Origin: Synechococcales cyanobacterium PMM_0073 | GTDB lineage: Bacteria > Cyanobacteriota > Cyanobacteriia > Elainellales > Elainellaceae | DNA: 16,352 nt | NCBI GenBank assembly: GCA_949127695.1 | Contig: CASBQH010000514.1 | Coordinates: forward strand, 1 to 16,352 | Direction of reading: 5' to 3' | Shown here: positions 6,967 to 14,870 of the stretch, one piece after another | How positions within the stretch are numbered: the stretch's first letter is position 1 | Layout: the number at the start of each line of letters is the position of its first letter | Made by a program: the position numbers and the translations under genes | The notes under the pieces: generated by a model | The model's input: the letters and a program-made list of their open reading frames with translations, nothing else | The model's database searches: none | Told to the model about the DNA's origin: nothing

Positions 6967-7464
6967 ATGACTGTACTGTTTCTCTCTGCTGCCATGTCTG
7001 TCGTTGCAGATCAGGAGCTTATCGCCAGTCCACCTGTCGCAGCGCAAGACTCGGCAGCGCCCGTCTTTCCGCCCAGCGACCTCTACAGTGACGAACCTCC
7101 TTGGGAAACTGACTTTCACCGCCTACAAATGACGCTCTTATTTCAGTGCCTTGAATGGTACTGGCATGATCGCAATGACTTCTATGCTTCTGGCAATCTG
7201 ACGGTCTATTACAGTCCGCATCAGCGCTCTTTATTCTTTAATGCTCCTGCCCAGGTCGGCTCCAAGTACCGCATTGCCTGCTCCTACAGCTTGGAGAGTG
7301 GAACAAACCAGGGGAAAGCTGTAGGAGCAGGCAATGCAGCCTTTCCCTCCCGGCCAGAAAAACAGCCGCTGCAAGTTATCCTGCTGGAGCATCACCCGAT
7401 GATCTGGCAGCGCCTGTTAGCGCAAGCAAATCAGCTGGCGTTACCTCCCTTCGACAGCGGCTGA
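6967..7464 (+). CDS. Truncated Uma2-family protein (N-terminal part only), probably decayed
   Basis: 165 aa from the ATG at 6967; the frame also has an ATG at 6892, but that lies inside the candidate promoter. The part FPPSDLYSDEPPWETDFH, then LLFQCLEWYWHDRNDFYASGNLTVYYSP is the conserved N-terminal portion I recall from Uma2 (DUF820, PD-(D/E)XK-like) proteins, which are extremely abundant in cyanobacteria. In intact members this is followed by a PDFxxV motif and a conserved D...ExxxK core within ~200 residues. None of that is present: after SPHQ the sequence is unrelated and the protein ends at 190 codons of open frame. A perfect 22-bp inverted repeat lies in the non-homologous part. I infer an inactive remnant whose tail is rearranged DNA. 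It converges with the large kinase gene, leaving 58 bases between the stops. Confidence 0.55.
   Translation: MTVLFLSAAMSVVADQELIASPPVAAQDSAAPVFPPSDLYSDEPPWETDFHRLQMTLLFQCLEWYWHDRNDFYASGNLTVYYSPHQRSLFFNAPAQVGSKYRIACSYSLESGTNQGKAVGAGNAAFPSRPEKQPLQVILLEHHPMIWQRLLAQANQLALPPFDSG
7271..7337. repeat. Perfect 22-bp inverted repeat with a 23-base loop
   Basis: The arms 7271-7292 (begins GCATTGCCTGC) and 7316-7337 (ends GCAGGCAATGC) are exact reverse complements; bases just outside and inside do not pair. The whole 67-bp palindromic block sits in the non-conserved tail of the Uma2-like ORF. It could be a small palindromic element, such as a MITE- or REP-type insertion, or a strong hairpin acting as a terminator; no T-run follows. 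Confidence 0.9.
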
Positions 7465-7522
7465 AGCCCCGGTTTCGCTAGGGTTCCCCTGGCTTGTTTC
7501 ACGCTCAGAAAATCGGGTCAGC

Positions 7523-10500
7523 TCACGCAGTCAGTTCGATCAGGCGGTCTAGCTCGAAGTCCAGAATCAGCGATCTGAGCGCCTGAGCCAGCTCGATTTG
7601 GTCGGCAGGGATCTGATCGAGCAGTTCCAGCATCAGGCTATCATCTGCAATACAGGCCGCTCGGTGCATCTGGGCAATCCAGTCGAGCGGCATCACATGC
7701 AGCGCCGCCGCAGACAGCGAATAGGTCGCTGCACCGGCTGCGTCGGCTTCAGCCAGAGCTTGGTAGAGATAGTGGACATCGAGATGTTCGGTAATTTTTT
7801 CAAACAGTAAGCCTTCGATCGCAGGCTTCAGGATAAAGTCATCGCAGCCAGCGGCAAGGATGGCGACTCGCTCATCTTCAAATGCACTCGCGGTCAGCGC
7901 CAGAATTTTAGTGGCTTTTGAAGCTGGGGTCTTTGGGGCAGGAGATGCTAATGCTGACGGCTGGCAGCTCGTGACCTGCTGCTCCAAGGATCGAATCTGC
8001 CGCGTAGCCTGATAGCCATCCAGTACCGGCATCTGGATATCCATCCAAATTAGATCCGGATGCCAGCTTTGCCAGAGCTCCACAGCTTCCTGGCCATTTT
8101 CAGCCACCTGCACCTCAAAGCCGACCAGCCGCAATAGCTGCGCCAAAAACCGGCGGTTCTCCGGGTTATCTTCCACAACCAGCAGCCGATAGCTGGGCTG
8201 ATCGGCTGCCAGTCCAATCACCCGCTGACTCAGCAGTGGAGCTGGCAAATCGCTGGCCTGGATCGTGGCTACCGGAATGGTAAACGCGAAGGTCGCCCCT
8301 TGACCGGGCGTACTGGTCAAGCTCAGTTCTCCGCCCATTAGCTGCACAAACTGACGGCTAATCGGCAGCCCCAGCCCCGTGCCTGACTGAGCCTTCTGCC
8401 CCGCCTGAGTTTGGCCAAACGGCTCAAAAATGGTGGCATGTTCCGCCAGATTAATGCCAATGCCGGTATCTTTGACTGCAAACCGCAAGAGTAAGGGCTG
8501 TGAGGCGGGATCAACTCCGCGCTCAGGCTGGGCTGTCTGCACGCGCAGAATGACGCCACCGTGATCGGTGAATTTGATCGCGTTGCCCAGCAGATTAATT
8601 AACACCTGGCGCAGCTTGCTGTCATCGGTTTGAATATATTGGGGTACTGCCGGATCAACTTCAGCGGTGAGCGTCAGACCTTTTGCCGCTGACTGGAGGC
8701 GGAACATATCTTCGAGATTTTTGAGTAAGCAGTGCAGGTCGAAGCTTTCCACCGTCAGCGTAATCCGACCGGCTTCAATTTTCGATATCGCCAAAATATC
8801 GTTGATCAGATTCAGCAGATGTTCGCCGCTGCGATTGATGATCCCAACTTGTTCTTGCTGCTCAAGATCTAAACTATTGCTGCGGTTGAGCAACTGACTG
8901 AAGCCCAAAATCGCGTTTAGCGGCGTGCGTAGTTCGTGGCTCATATTCGACAGAAAGGTTGACTTGGCGCGGTTGGCCGCCTGAGCCGCTTCCATCGCCT
9001 GCTGTAGATCAAAGGTGCGGCTGTCAACCCGGCGTTCGAGATCAGCGTTAATCTGGCGCAGCTCTTGCTCCATCTGCTTGCGCTCGCGCAGATCGATATC
9101 CACAGAATATATTTCCTGCTGTCCGTCCATGTTGGTCAACTGGAGATAGCTGGAGTAAACCGAAACGGCTGTACCATCTTTGCCAATTAGCTCCAGCTCG
9201 CCGTTGAACAGCGGTGATTCAACCGCAAGCCCCTCCGGCGCAGCTGTCGATCGGAGGGAAGAAGGCCGCAGCCGCTTGCCAAACCGTTCGCCGATCGTCT
9301 CTTTGGCGCTATATCCATACAGCGCCTCGCTGGCTGAGTTCCAGAAGATCATCCGGTAGTTTTGATCGTAGCCTCGGATCGGGTTGGGCATGGCTTCAAA
9401 CAGCTTGCGAAACCGCTGTTCGCTTTGCTGTAGCGCCTCAGCCGTGCGGCGGCGCTCGGTAATATCTTCGGCAATTCCGGCAATCCGATAGATCTCGCCA
9501 TCGGCATTGTGGATGGGGAAGGCGCGGTCGTGAATCCAGCGAATCTCGCCGTCGGGACGAATGATGCGATATTCGGTTTCGGCGTCGCCCTGCAAGCGCT
9601 GCGCCATTTCGCGCCCAGCCCGCTCCCGATCCTCTGGGTGGATTGTGTTGATAAAGGTATCGTAGGAGTTAAATACATCCTCTGCCGGTCGTCCCCAGAT
9701 CCGTTCAAAGGCCGGACTGACATACAAAATCTGGAAATGCAGCGCCGTCAGCCAGAAAACGCTGTCGATATTTTCAGCCAGCTGCCGGAAGCGGGCTTCA
9801 CTCTCAGCGAGCGCTACTTCGGCCTGTTTGCGATCGGTAATATTAAGGGCGCTGCCGATGATCCGATAAATTTCACCTGCTGAATTTTTTAGAGGGCTGA
9901 GCGTGGTAATTGTCCAGGTGTCGCCTGCTTCAAGGGCGAGATATTCTTCAAAGCGAATGACTCCACCTGACTCACAACAGCGGCGATAGTTGTGACACAT
10001 TGCATTTCCAATTTCCTCACCAAATATCTCCTCAGGATGTTTTCCTAAAATATCCGCACTGCTCACGCCTGAAATAATTTCGCTGGCTTTATTCCATCCT
10101 GAGTACTGGAATCTGCTGTCTGCCAGCCGATCGACTACAAAAATCGGGTTTTCAGTGCCTTCAAAAATCCCGCGCAGAAATTGTTCTTTGGCCTGAAGCT
10201 CAGTTTGAGAATCTAACAGAGCCTGGGTGCGCAGCTGAACGCGCTGCTCTAGTTCGGCGTTGAGCTGCTGGAGCGCTATTTCTGCCTGCTTGCGGGCAGT
10301 GATATCCTCGATCACGCCCACCCGCCGCACAAACGCTCCGGTGTCGTCAAGCACCGGAAAAGCCTGCGAGCGCATCCAGATCGTGATGCCATCCGGGCGG
10401 ACAAAGCGATATTCTTGATCAAACATTTCGCCCTGCATCTCTTGGGATAAAGCGGCCTCTACCTGCTGCCGATCCTCGGCATGTATCCTGTTGAGCCAGT

Positions 10501-12595
10501 GCGATCCATCGGCGTAAATCTCCTCGATCGTAAAGCCTGTAATCGCCGCATAGGCGGGATTGGCGTAGGCATAGCCAAAGGAAGCGGCATCTCCGATAAA
10601 AAATCCCTCCTGCACCGTTTCCGCCAGCTCTCGGAAGCGGTTTTCGCTCTCTCGCAGCGCCGCTTCGGCTCGGTTGCGCTCGGTAATATCGCGCACCATA
10701 CAGAGGACTCTATCGGCTTGATACGGCACAATCCGCACCTCTTCATACTGGATGCGATCACCAAACTGGATCTGCTGCTCGTAGATCTGCATTTCCCTAG
10801 TACTCAGGGCTCGCTGAATCGCAGCCAAACAGTCGCGAGCTGGCTGAGGCGGCAGGAGTTCAGAGACAGACATACCCACGATATTCTCGGCTTTCGGCGT
10901 AATCTGCTCACCCGCAAACTGGTTGGAAGCAAAGCTGAGATATTGGCAGTCGGCGCTGATCACCGTCATCAGGTCTGGAATCGCTGACAGAATTGCTCGG
11001 TTGCGCTCCTCGCTCTCTCGCAGGGCGTTCTCGGACTGTTTGCGTTCGGTGACATCAAAGACTGTCCCCAAATATTGGCAAATCTGTCCGGTCATATCCC
11101 GTTTGAAGGGGGTATCAAAACTTTGCATCCAGAACCACTGGCCATCCCGGCGGCGAATCCGATACTCCAGCGTTAAAGTTTCTCGATCTTGAGCTGCTAA
11201 GATTCGAGCTTGATGTTGAAATACAGATTCTAGATCTTCAGGATGTATCAGCTCCGTGAGCCATGCCGATTCCATCCTTTGTATTTCTTCAGTGGAGTAG
11301 CCGAGGAGATTCAATAAATCTCGATTGGTATAGAGGTTGCGCTGGGCTTGAACATCATAAAGATAGATGGTGCCTGCACTGGTATCAGCAATTCGCTGAA
11401 TAAAGGTCTGGTTTTCCAGGAGTTCGAGTTCAGCTCGTTTGCGATCGTTGATGTCCATCAGACTCCCCACGTAGCCCGTGACATTCCCTTGGGGGTCAGT
11501 TTCCTCGGCAGCTTGTGCCACCAGCCATGTCACTGTGCCATCTGGACGCTGAAAGCGGTATTCAGCGGTGAAGGGCATTTCTCGGTTTTGGGCGGCTTGG
11601 TACCATCCCTGGAACACAAGCTCCCGATCGTCTGGATGCAGCGCCCTGACCCATCCCTGGCCAGCAGCCTCTTCAGGCGTCAGCCCTGCGATCTGACACC
11701 AGCGGGGATTGACGTAGAGGCAATTGCCTTGAAAGTCGGTGCGGAAGATGCCGCTGGGCGACATTTCTGTCAAAGCGGCGTAGCGACGTTCGCTGGCTTG
11801 TAACGCGATTTCTGCCTGTTTGCGATCGCTGATATCCTCCACGCTCGACCAGATCAATGACTCCCCATGCCGCTCGATCAGAGCTCCTGAGAGCCTCACC
11901 CAGACGCGATGGCCATCTCGATGAAGATATTCTTTTTCATAGGGGCCATAGCCTCCAGCAGTTCGCAACAATTCAAGCTGCAAGGCTTCTTGATCGGCAT
12001 AATCCGTGGGGGTGACATCCCAATAGCTCAAGGTCAAGACTTCTGCGGCAGCATACCCAATAATTTTGGCAAAGGCAGAGTTGGCATAGACAAAGCTGCC
12101 ATCCATCCGACAAATCAGCAGCCCAATCGCCAGTTGTTCCAGCAGCACCCGGTGATAGGATTCGCTTTCCTGGAGAGCTGCTTCGGCTTGCTTGCGATCG
12201 TGCTGATAGCGCCGCAGCGCCTCGCTGACCGTCAGCCGCAAGTCATTTTCACTCCAGGGTTTGCTGAGGAAGCGGTAGAGTTCGCTCTGGTTAACCACAT
12301 TGCCCACGTCCTCAGCCCTTGCCTGCCCGGTCAGCATCACTTTCAGCATCTGCGGCTGGCGGCGATGTAGCTCAATCAATAGCTCGTCGCCCTTCATATC
12401 GGGCATAATCTGATCGGCAATCACCAGCGGCAGTTCAATGCCCTCGGCCAGCAGTTCCGCGACCAGCTCTAGCGCCTCCGAGCCGCTCTCCGCGATTTCA
12501 ATGCTGTAGTCCGGGAAATGCCGCGAGAGCTGGGTTCTGAGGGTGAGCAGAACGTTGCGCTCATCATCGACACAGAGGATTGTGGGTTTGCTCAT
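7523..12595 (-). CDS. Giant hybrid sensor histidine kinase: REC - 8 x PAS - HisKA - HATPase - REC
   Basis: 1690 aa, cytosolic by sequence (no membrane helix seen). Residues 1-130 are a receiver with D10/D11, phospho-acceptor D61 (VIADQIMPDMKG), T89 and K112. PAS modules end in the familiar DI(T/S)(E/D)RK linker at about 262, 389, 522, 644, 772, 926, 1053 and 1175, so eight PAS units; a coiled coil lies at ~775-805 before the sixth and another at ~1170-1210. HisKA: FLSNMSHELRTPLN with H1220. HATPase: LINLLGNAIKF (N box), DTGIGI and GTGLGLPIS. Second receiver: D1519 in LIWMDIQMPVLDG. The last ~90 residues (ALHVMPLDWIAQMHRAA onward) are a tail common after REC in cyanobacterial hybrids. Start ATG 12595 overlaps the upstream kinase stop (ATGA), with GGAG eight bases before it. 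The signal sensed is unknown; no output domain is present. Confidence 0.93.
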   Translation of the reverse strand: MSKPTILCVDDERNVLLTLRTQLSRHFPDYSIEIAESGSEALELVAELLAEGIELPLVIADQIMPDMKGDELLIELHRRQPQMLKVMLTGQARAEDVGNVVNQSELYRFLSKPWSENDLRLTVSEALRRYQHDRKQAEAALQESESYHRVLLEQLAIGLLICRMDGSFVYANSAFAKIIGYAAAEVLTLSYWDVTPTDYADQEALQLELLRTAGGYGPYEKEYLHRDGHRVWVRLSGALIERHGESLIWSSVEDISDRKQAEIALQASERRYAALTEMSPSGIFRTDFQGNCLYVNPRWCQIAGLTPEEAAGQGWVRALHPDDRELVFQGWYQAAQNREMPFTAEYRFQRPDGTVTWLVAQAAEETDPQGNVTGYVGSLMDINDRKRAELELLENQTFIQRIADTSAGTIYLYDVQAQRNLYTNRDLLNLLGYSTEEIQRMESAWLTELIHPEDLESVFQHQARILAAQDRETLTLEYRIRRRDGQWFWMQSFDTPFKRDMTGQICQYLGTVFDVTERKQSENALRESEERNRAILSAIPDLMTVISADCQYLSFASNQFAGEQITPKAENIVGMSVSELLPPQPARDCLAAIQRALSTREMQIYEQQIQFGDRIQYEEVRIVPYQADRVLCMVRDITERNRAEAALRESENRFRELAETVQEGFFIGDAASFGYAYANPAYAAITGFTIEEIYADGSHWLNRIHAEDRQQVEAALSQEMQGEMFDQEYRFVRPDGITIWMRSQAFPVLDDTGAFVRRVGVIEDITARKQAEIALQQLNAELEQRVQLRTQALLDSQTELQAKEQFLRGIFEGTENPIFVVDRLADSRFQYSGWNKASEIISGVSSADILGKHPEEIFGEEIGNAMCHNYRRCCESGGVIRFEEYLALEAGDTWTITTLSPLKNSAGEIYRIIGSALNITDRKQAEVALAESEARFRQLAENIDSVFWLTALHFQILYVSPAFERIWGRPAEDVFNSYDTFINTIHPEDRERAGREMAQRLQGDAETEYRIIRPDGEIRWIHDRAFPIHNADGEIYRIAGIAEDITERRRTAEALQQSEQRFRKLFEAMPNPIRGYDQNYRMIFWNSASEALYGYSAKETIGERFGKRLRPSSLRSTAAPEGLAVESPLFNGELELIGKDGTAVSVYSSYLQLTNMDGQQEIYSVDIDLRERKQMEQELRQINADLERRVDSRTFDLQQAMEAAQAANRAKSTFLSNMSHELRTPLNAILGFSQLLNRSNSLDLEQQEQVGIINRSGEHLLNLINDILAISKIEAGRITLTVESFDLHCLLKNLEDMFRLQSAAKGLTLTAEVDPAVPQYIQTDDSKLRQVLINLLGNAIKFTDHGGVILRVQTAQPERGVDPASQPLLLRFAVKDTGIGINLAEHATIFEPFGQTQAGQKAQSGTGLGLPISRQFVQLMGGELSLTSTPGQGATFAFTIPVATIQASDLPAPLLSQRVIGLAADQPSYRLLVVEDNPENRRFLAQLLRLVGFEVQVAENGQEAVELWQSWHPDLIWMDIQMPVLDGYQATRQIRSLEQQVTSCQPSALASPAPKTPASKATKILALTASAFEDERVAILAAGCDDFILKPAIEGLLFEKITEHLDVHYLYQALAEADAAGAATYSLSAAALHVMPLDWIAQMHRAACIADDSLMLELLDQIPADQIELAQALRSLILDFELDRLIELTA

Positions 12596-13584
12596 GGGGT
12601 TTCTCCAGCCGCCAGCAGCGGCAGTTGAATCGTGAAGCGGGTGCGGCCCGACTGACTGCAAACGCCAATCTGACCGCCATGCTTCTCAATGATCTGCCGG
12701 ACGATATCCAATCCTAGCCCACTGCCCTCGCCCTGGGGCTTAGTGGTGAAAAAAGGTTCAAACACACGAGCCGCTAGCTCGGCTGGGATGCCGCAGCCGG
12801 AATCCGTCAGCTCTACAACCATCTGTTCGTCCTGTTGAAATACAGCTATTTCTAGGGTTCCCTGCTGGTTCATGGCATAGATCGCATTGTCCACCAAGTT
12901 GACCCAGACCTGCGTTAGCTGATCGGGATTGCAGAGCAGCTGCGAACTGTCGCGGTAGTCACGGATCACCTCAATCCCCTGCCTCAAGCGATGCTGGTAG
13001 AGCGTCAGCGCCACTTCAATTCCGTCGGTGAGGCTGGCTAAGGTTTTTTCGGCGGCATAGTCCTGGTGGCTGTAGGTTTTGAGCGCAAACACAATCTTGG
13101 CGGCTCGGTCAACTTCTTGCTGAATGCTCTGGGTATTGCGATGTTGCAGCACCAGGCTGTAGGCCGCTTCCAGAATGGTGAGATGCTCTGGATGCTGCAA
13201 GAGCGAGGCATAGGGCTGCGTGGCGCTGAGACCCAGCAGCGCCAACTGAGCGGCCAGCGTTTCAGCGGTTTCTAGTCCCTGGCTGGTGAGTTCGGCCTCT
13301 AGCTGCCGTCGCAGCTGGCGTTCGGCTCGCGTCGCTCGCGTCGAGCGCTGCTGCTGCTGTTGGGAGTCCTGAATCAGAGCCAGAAAGTCGCTCTGCTGTT
13401 GGGCTGAGAGCTGCGGCCAGAGGCAGGGCAACTGCTGGAGGGAGCTGCTGAAGGCGGCGGCAATATTGGTGCTGGCTCCGCGAATCACGCCCAGCGGTGT
13501 ATTAATTTCATGGGCAACGCTGGCGGTGAGCTGCCCCAGAGCGGCATGTCTCCTTACTCTCCAGAGTTCAACCCCATAGAGCAT
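12592..13584 (-). CDS. Histidine kinase, N-terminal sensor region lost at an IS630 junction
   Basis: 330 aa as drawn. Residues from about 14 (AALGQLTASVAHEINTPLG, phospho-acceptor H25) belong to a histidine kinase class I know from cyanobacteria, in which a ~130-residue helical, Gln-rich insertion separates the H-box from the ATPase part. ATP-binding motifs are intact: NLVDNAIYAM (N box), DSGCGIP (G1), FEPFFTTK (F) and GEGSGLGLDI (G2). The first 13 residues (MLYGVELWRVRRH) are antisense of the IS630 remnant, and the homologous part starts exactly at the junction near 13545. Intact relatives continue upstream with sensor domains, so I infer that the 5' part and promoter were deleted. Expression would need a new start inside the IS fragment; no RBS is visible there. 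The stop overlaps the start of the giant hybrid kinase (ATGA), which points to one operon and a shared phosphorelay. Confidence 0.8.
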   Translation of the reverse strand: MLYGVELWRVRRHAALGQLTASVAHEINTPLGVIRGASTNIAAAFSSSLQQLPCLWPQLSAQQQSDFLALIQDSQQQQQRSTRATRAERQLRRQLEAELTSQGLETAETLAAQLALLGLSATQPYASLLQHPEHLTILEAAYSLVLQHRNTQSIQQEVDRAAKIVFALKTYSHQDYAAEKTLASLTDGIEVALTLYQHRLRQGIEVIRDYRDSSQLLCNPDQLTQVWVNLVDNAIYAMNQQGTLEIAVFQQDEQMVVELTDSGCGIPAELAARVFEPFFTTKPQGEGSGLGLDIVRQIIEKHGGQIGVCSQSGRTRFTIQLPLLAAGETP

Positions 13585-13731
13585 TGGTGGTCACAGTTGA
13601 AAGCATTCTTGAGGCAGTTCTCGCCAACAACCTCGCAAAGGATAGATACGTTGATTGCAACAGCACTGGATTTAATCGATTCTAACCATTTACGAAACTG
13701 GTTTGCCCACTGCTGTTATTGTCCCCTATAA
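13546..13731 (+). mobile_element. IS630-family transposase remnant (C-terminal end)
   Basis: Translation gives SPYSPEFNPIEHWWSQLKAF, then LRQFSPTT, and ends with HLRNWFAHCCYCPL before TAA 13729-13731. The segment PEFNPIE holds the third acidic residue of the DDE triad of IS630/Tc1-mariner transposases, and the NWFAHCCYC ending is typical of cyanobacterial IS630 copies. Only about 61 codons survive; the catalytic Asp residues, the helix-turn-helix and the left end are missing. The frame runs by chance into the reverse strand of the kinase upstream (ATG at 13510). No TA target-site duplication is evident at the kinase junction, so this looks like a deletion or recombination scar and not a clean insertion. 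Confidence 0.85.
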
Positions 13732-14070
13732 ACCTGCAATCCGCTGTATCTGCATCCCGATAGCCCAGACATCACGCGCCACCTGTTTGATATTCCATCA
13801 ACCGAGTTTCGGCGAGGGCTAAGATGTAATCTAGAACGAAATCAGCTTGAGATTGAATCTGCATCTGCACAGACAAAATCATCAGAGCCGCAAACAGCAT
13901 ATCTCATCCGTCATCAACACGCTCATCGACGTTTAAGCTGGGAGCAGCGAATGAAGCAGAACCAGTTGAAGGGTAAATCTGTGGTGTGGAAAGTACAACT
14001 TTTTGGGATACCTGATACTCTAGCTCAATTCATCAAATGCCCACAGGACTACCATTCTGAACGTTCATGA
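13732..14070 (+). pseudogene. 5'-truncated open frame, possibly the C-terminus of another transposase
   Basis: Immediately after the IS630 stop, the same reading frame is open for 112 codons to TGA 14068-14070, without an ATG until about codon 74. The product includes LYLHPDSPDITRHLFDIPSTE and a basic stretch YLIRHQHAHRRLSWEQRMKQ, then VVWKVQLFGIPDTLAQFI. An open frame of this length without a start, rich in Arg/His/Gln near its end and abutting a broken IS, suggests the tail of a decayed mobile-element gene. I cannot name the family; the pattern of a basic stretch followed by LFGIPDTLA only loosely recalls DDE transposase C-termini. Confidence 0.4.
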
Positions 14071-14128
14071 TGCTCTCATTGTGCATCTCGTGGTTATTAC
14101 CTCCCAATCTAGGCTCAGATCGCATCTT

Positions 14129-14383
14129 CTAGAGCAGACTGCTGCCGCTCCAAGTCTCTTTCTGGGTTTGAATCCGAAAATGTCGCAATTGCCAAAGACT
14201 ATACAAGACTGTGCAACCTAGCAAAATTGGCGTTAGCCGCTCCAACCCGGCAAGATGTAGCCCAGGATGACGCAGCCCCCACTGTGCCAGCGCCAGCAGC
14301 AGCAGATCATCCAGCAAGCTAATGACGAAAATTAAAAGCTGGCTGATCAGAATTTTTAGAGGGACGCTTATGTTTTTCTGCAT
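14129..14383 (-). CDS. Small membrane protein of 84 aa, unknown function
   Basis: The product has two strongly hydrophobic segments (LKILISQLLIFVISLLDDLLLLAL, about residues 9-32, and LTPILLGCTVLYSLWQL, about 50-66) separated by a short loop, and a basic/polar C-terminus (RHFRIQTQKETWSG). A pair of acidic residues (D25, D26) sits inside the first hydrophobic stretch, splitting it. ATG 14383 is the only in-frame ATG at the right place; no Shine-Dalgarno precedes it. Hydrophobicity and regular composition favour a real gene over chance, but I recognise no family. It lies downstream of the 59-aa gene on the same strand, with 181 bases between. Confidence 0.55.
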   Translation of the reverse strand: MQKNISVPLKILISQLLIFVISLLDDLLLLALAQWGLRHPGLHLAGLERLTPILLGCTVLYSLWQLRHFRIQTQKETWSGSSLL

Positions 14384-14438
14384 GGTTGAAAATCTAAAAA
14401 GACTCTGAATCAGACGACTCTGTGATGCAATTCAGCTA

Positions 14439-14499
14439 GCAAGACGGCGGCACTCAGGGACGATCAGATTTTGCCGATCGCCTTCGAGCGCCGCCTTGC
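14439..14499. repeat. Imperfect inverted repeat downstream of the 59-aa gene
   Basis: GCAAGACGGCGGCACTC at the left pairs imperfectly with GAGCGCCGCCTTGC at the right, and an inner GATC...GATC pair lies between them. It is GC-rich and sits 65-126 bases after the stop of the 59-aa gene, so it could form a terminator-like stem, though no clear T-run follows. Confidence 0.35.
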
Positions 14500-14564
14500 C
14501 GCAACGGTGTTTAGACTGATCACAGCTAGCCCACAGATGCGAGTTTGAGGCTTTGACTGCTCCG

Positions 14565-14744
14565 CTAACGATGCTGCTTGTCGGTGTTGGGATCACCCTG
14601 ATAAGGCTGAGCACCGATTTTAGGATAGTCGTCTGTGTTAGGACTGAAAATCCGCAATGCTGCATCAAAAATGTAGGCAACTGTAGTCCGAGGCAGATTC
14701 CACAGGCGGCTGAGAATCCCTTTGCGATCGGTGTTGGTCGTCAT
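14565..14744 (-). CDS. Small cyanobacterial protein of 59 aa, unknown function
   Basis: ATG 14744 is preceded by a perfect Shine-Dalgarno AAGGAGG (minus strand, 14758-14752) seven bases upstream, which rules out the longer frame starting at 14789. The product begins MTTNTDRKGILSRLWNLPRT, continues VAYIFDAALRIFSPNTDDYP and ends with a polar stretch rich in Pro, Asn and Asp. The middle helix (LWNLPRTTVAYIFDAALRIF) is amphipathic and could lie on a membrane. The pattern is familiar to me from unnamed small cyanobacterial proteins, but I know no function. The gene reads away from the inverted-repeat element at 14871-15129. An imperfect Fur-like sequence lies in its upstream region (14775-14793). 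Confidence 0.75.
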   Translation of the reverse strand: MTTNTDRKGILSRLWNLPRTTVAYIFDAALRIFSPNTDDYPKIGAQPYQGDPNTDKQHR

Positions 14745-14751
14745 TGAGTGG

Positions 14752-14758
14752 CCTCCTT
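14752..14758 (-). promoter_or_regulatory. Perfect Shine-Dalgarno that fixes the start of the 59-aa gene
   Basis: The + strand CCTCCTT reads AAGGAGG on the minus strand, seven bases before ATG 14744. It is the strongest ribosome binding site in the window; most other genes here have weak ones. Confidence 0.85.
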
Positions 14759-14774
14759 GCAAGCTTCTACTGGT

Positions 14775-14793
14775 CAGATTGAGAATCATTTAG
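14775..14793. promoter_or_regulatory. Weak Fur-box-like sequence upstream of the 59-aa gene
   Basis: CAGATTGAGAATCATTTAG agrees with the classic 19-base iron box at 12 positions, the core GA-GAATCATT being the best part. It lies 31-49 bases upstream of the 59-aa start, where a repressor could act. Such matches arise by chance, so this is only a candidate. Confidence 0.22.
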
Positions 14794-14870
14794 ACTAAGG
14801 ATCTAGCGGGTGCTGCTCTCTGGTAATCACTCCTCCCTCTCTTTGCCTTATCTTTAGAATAGAGATAAAG

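Noticed and set aside
10481..12370. Several plus-strand frames of 89-168 aa opposite the kinase gene
   Set aside because: They are antisense shadows of repeated PAS coding sequence, and their similarity to each other follows from the PAS repeats.
13510..13731. 73-aa plus-strand ORF as an intact gene
   Set aside because: Its first 12 codons are antisense of the histidine kinase; only the part from about 13546 is IS630 transposase, so it is a fragment.
14432..14680. 82-aa minus-strand frame overlapping the 59-aa gene
   Set aside because: It overlaps a frame with a perfect Shine-Dalgarno and better composition, and has none of its own.
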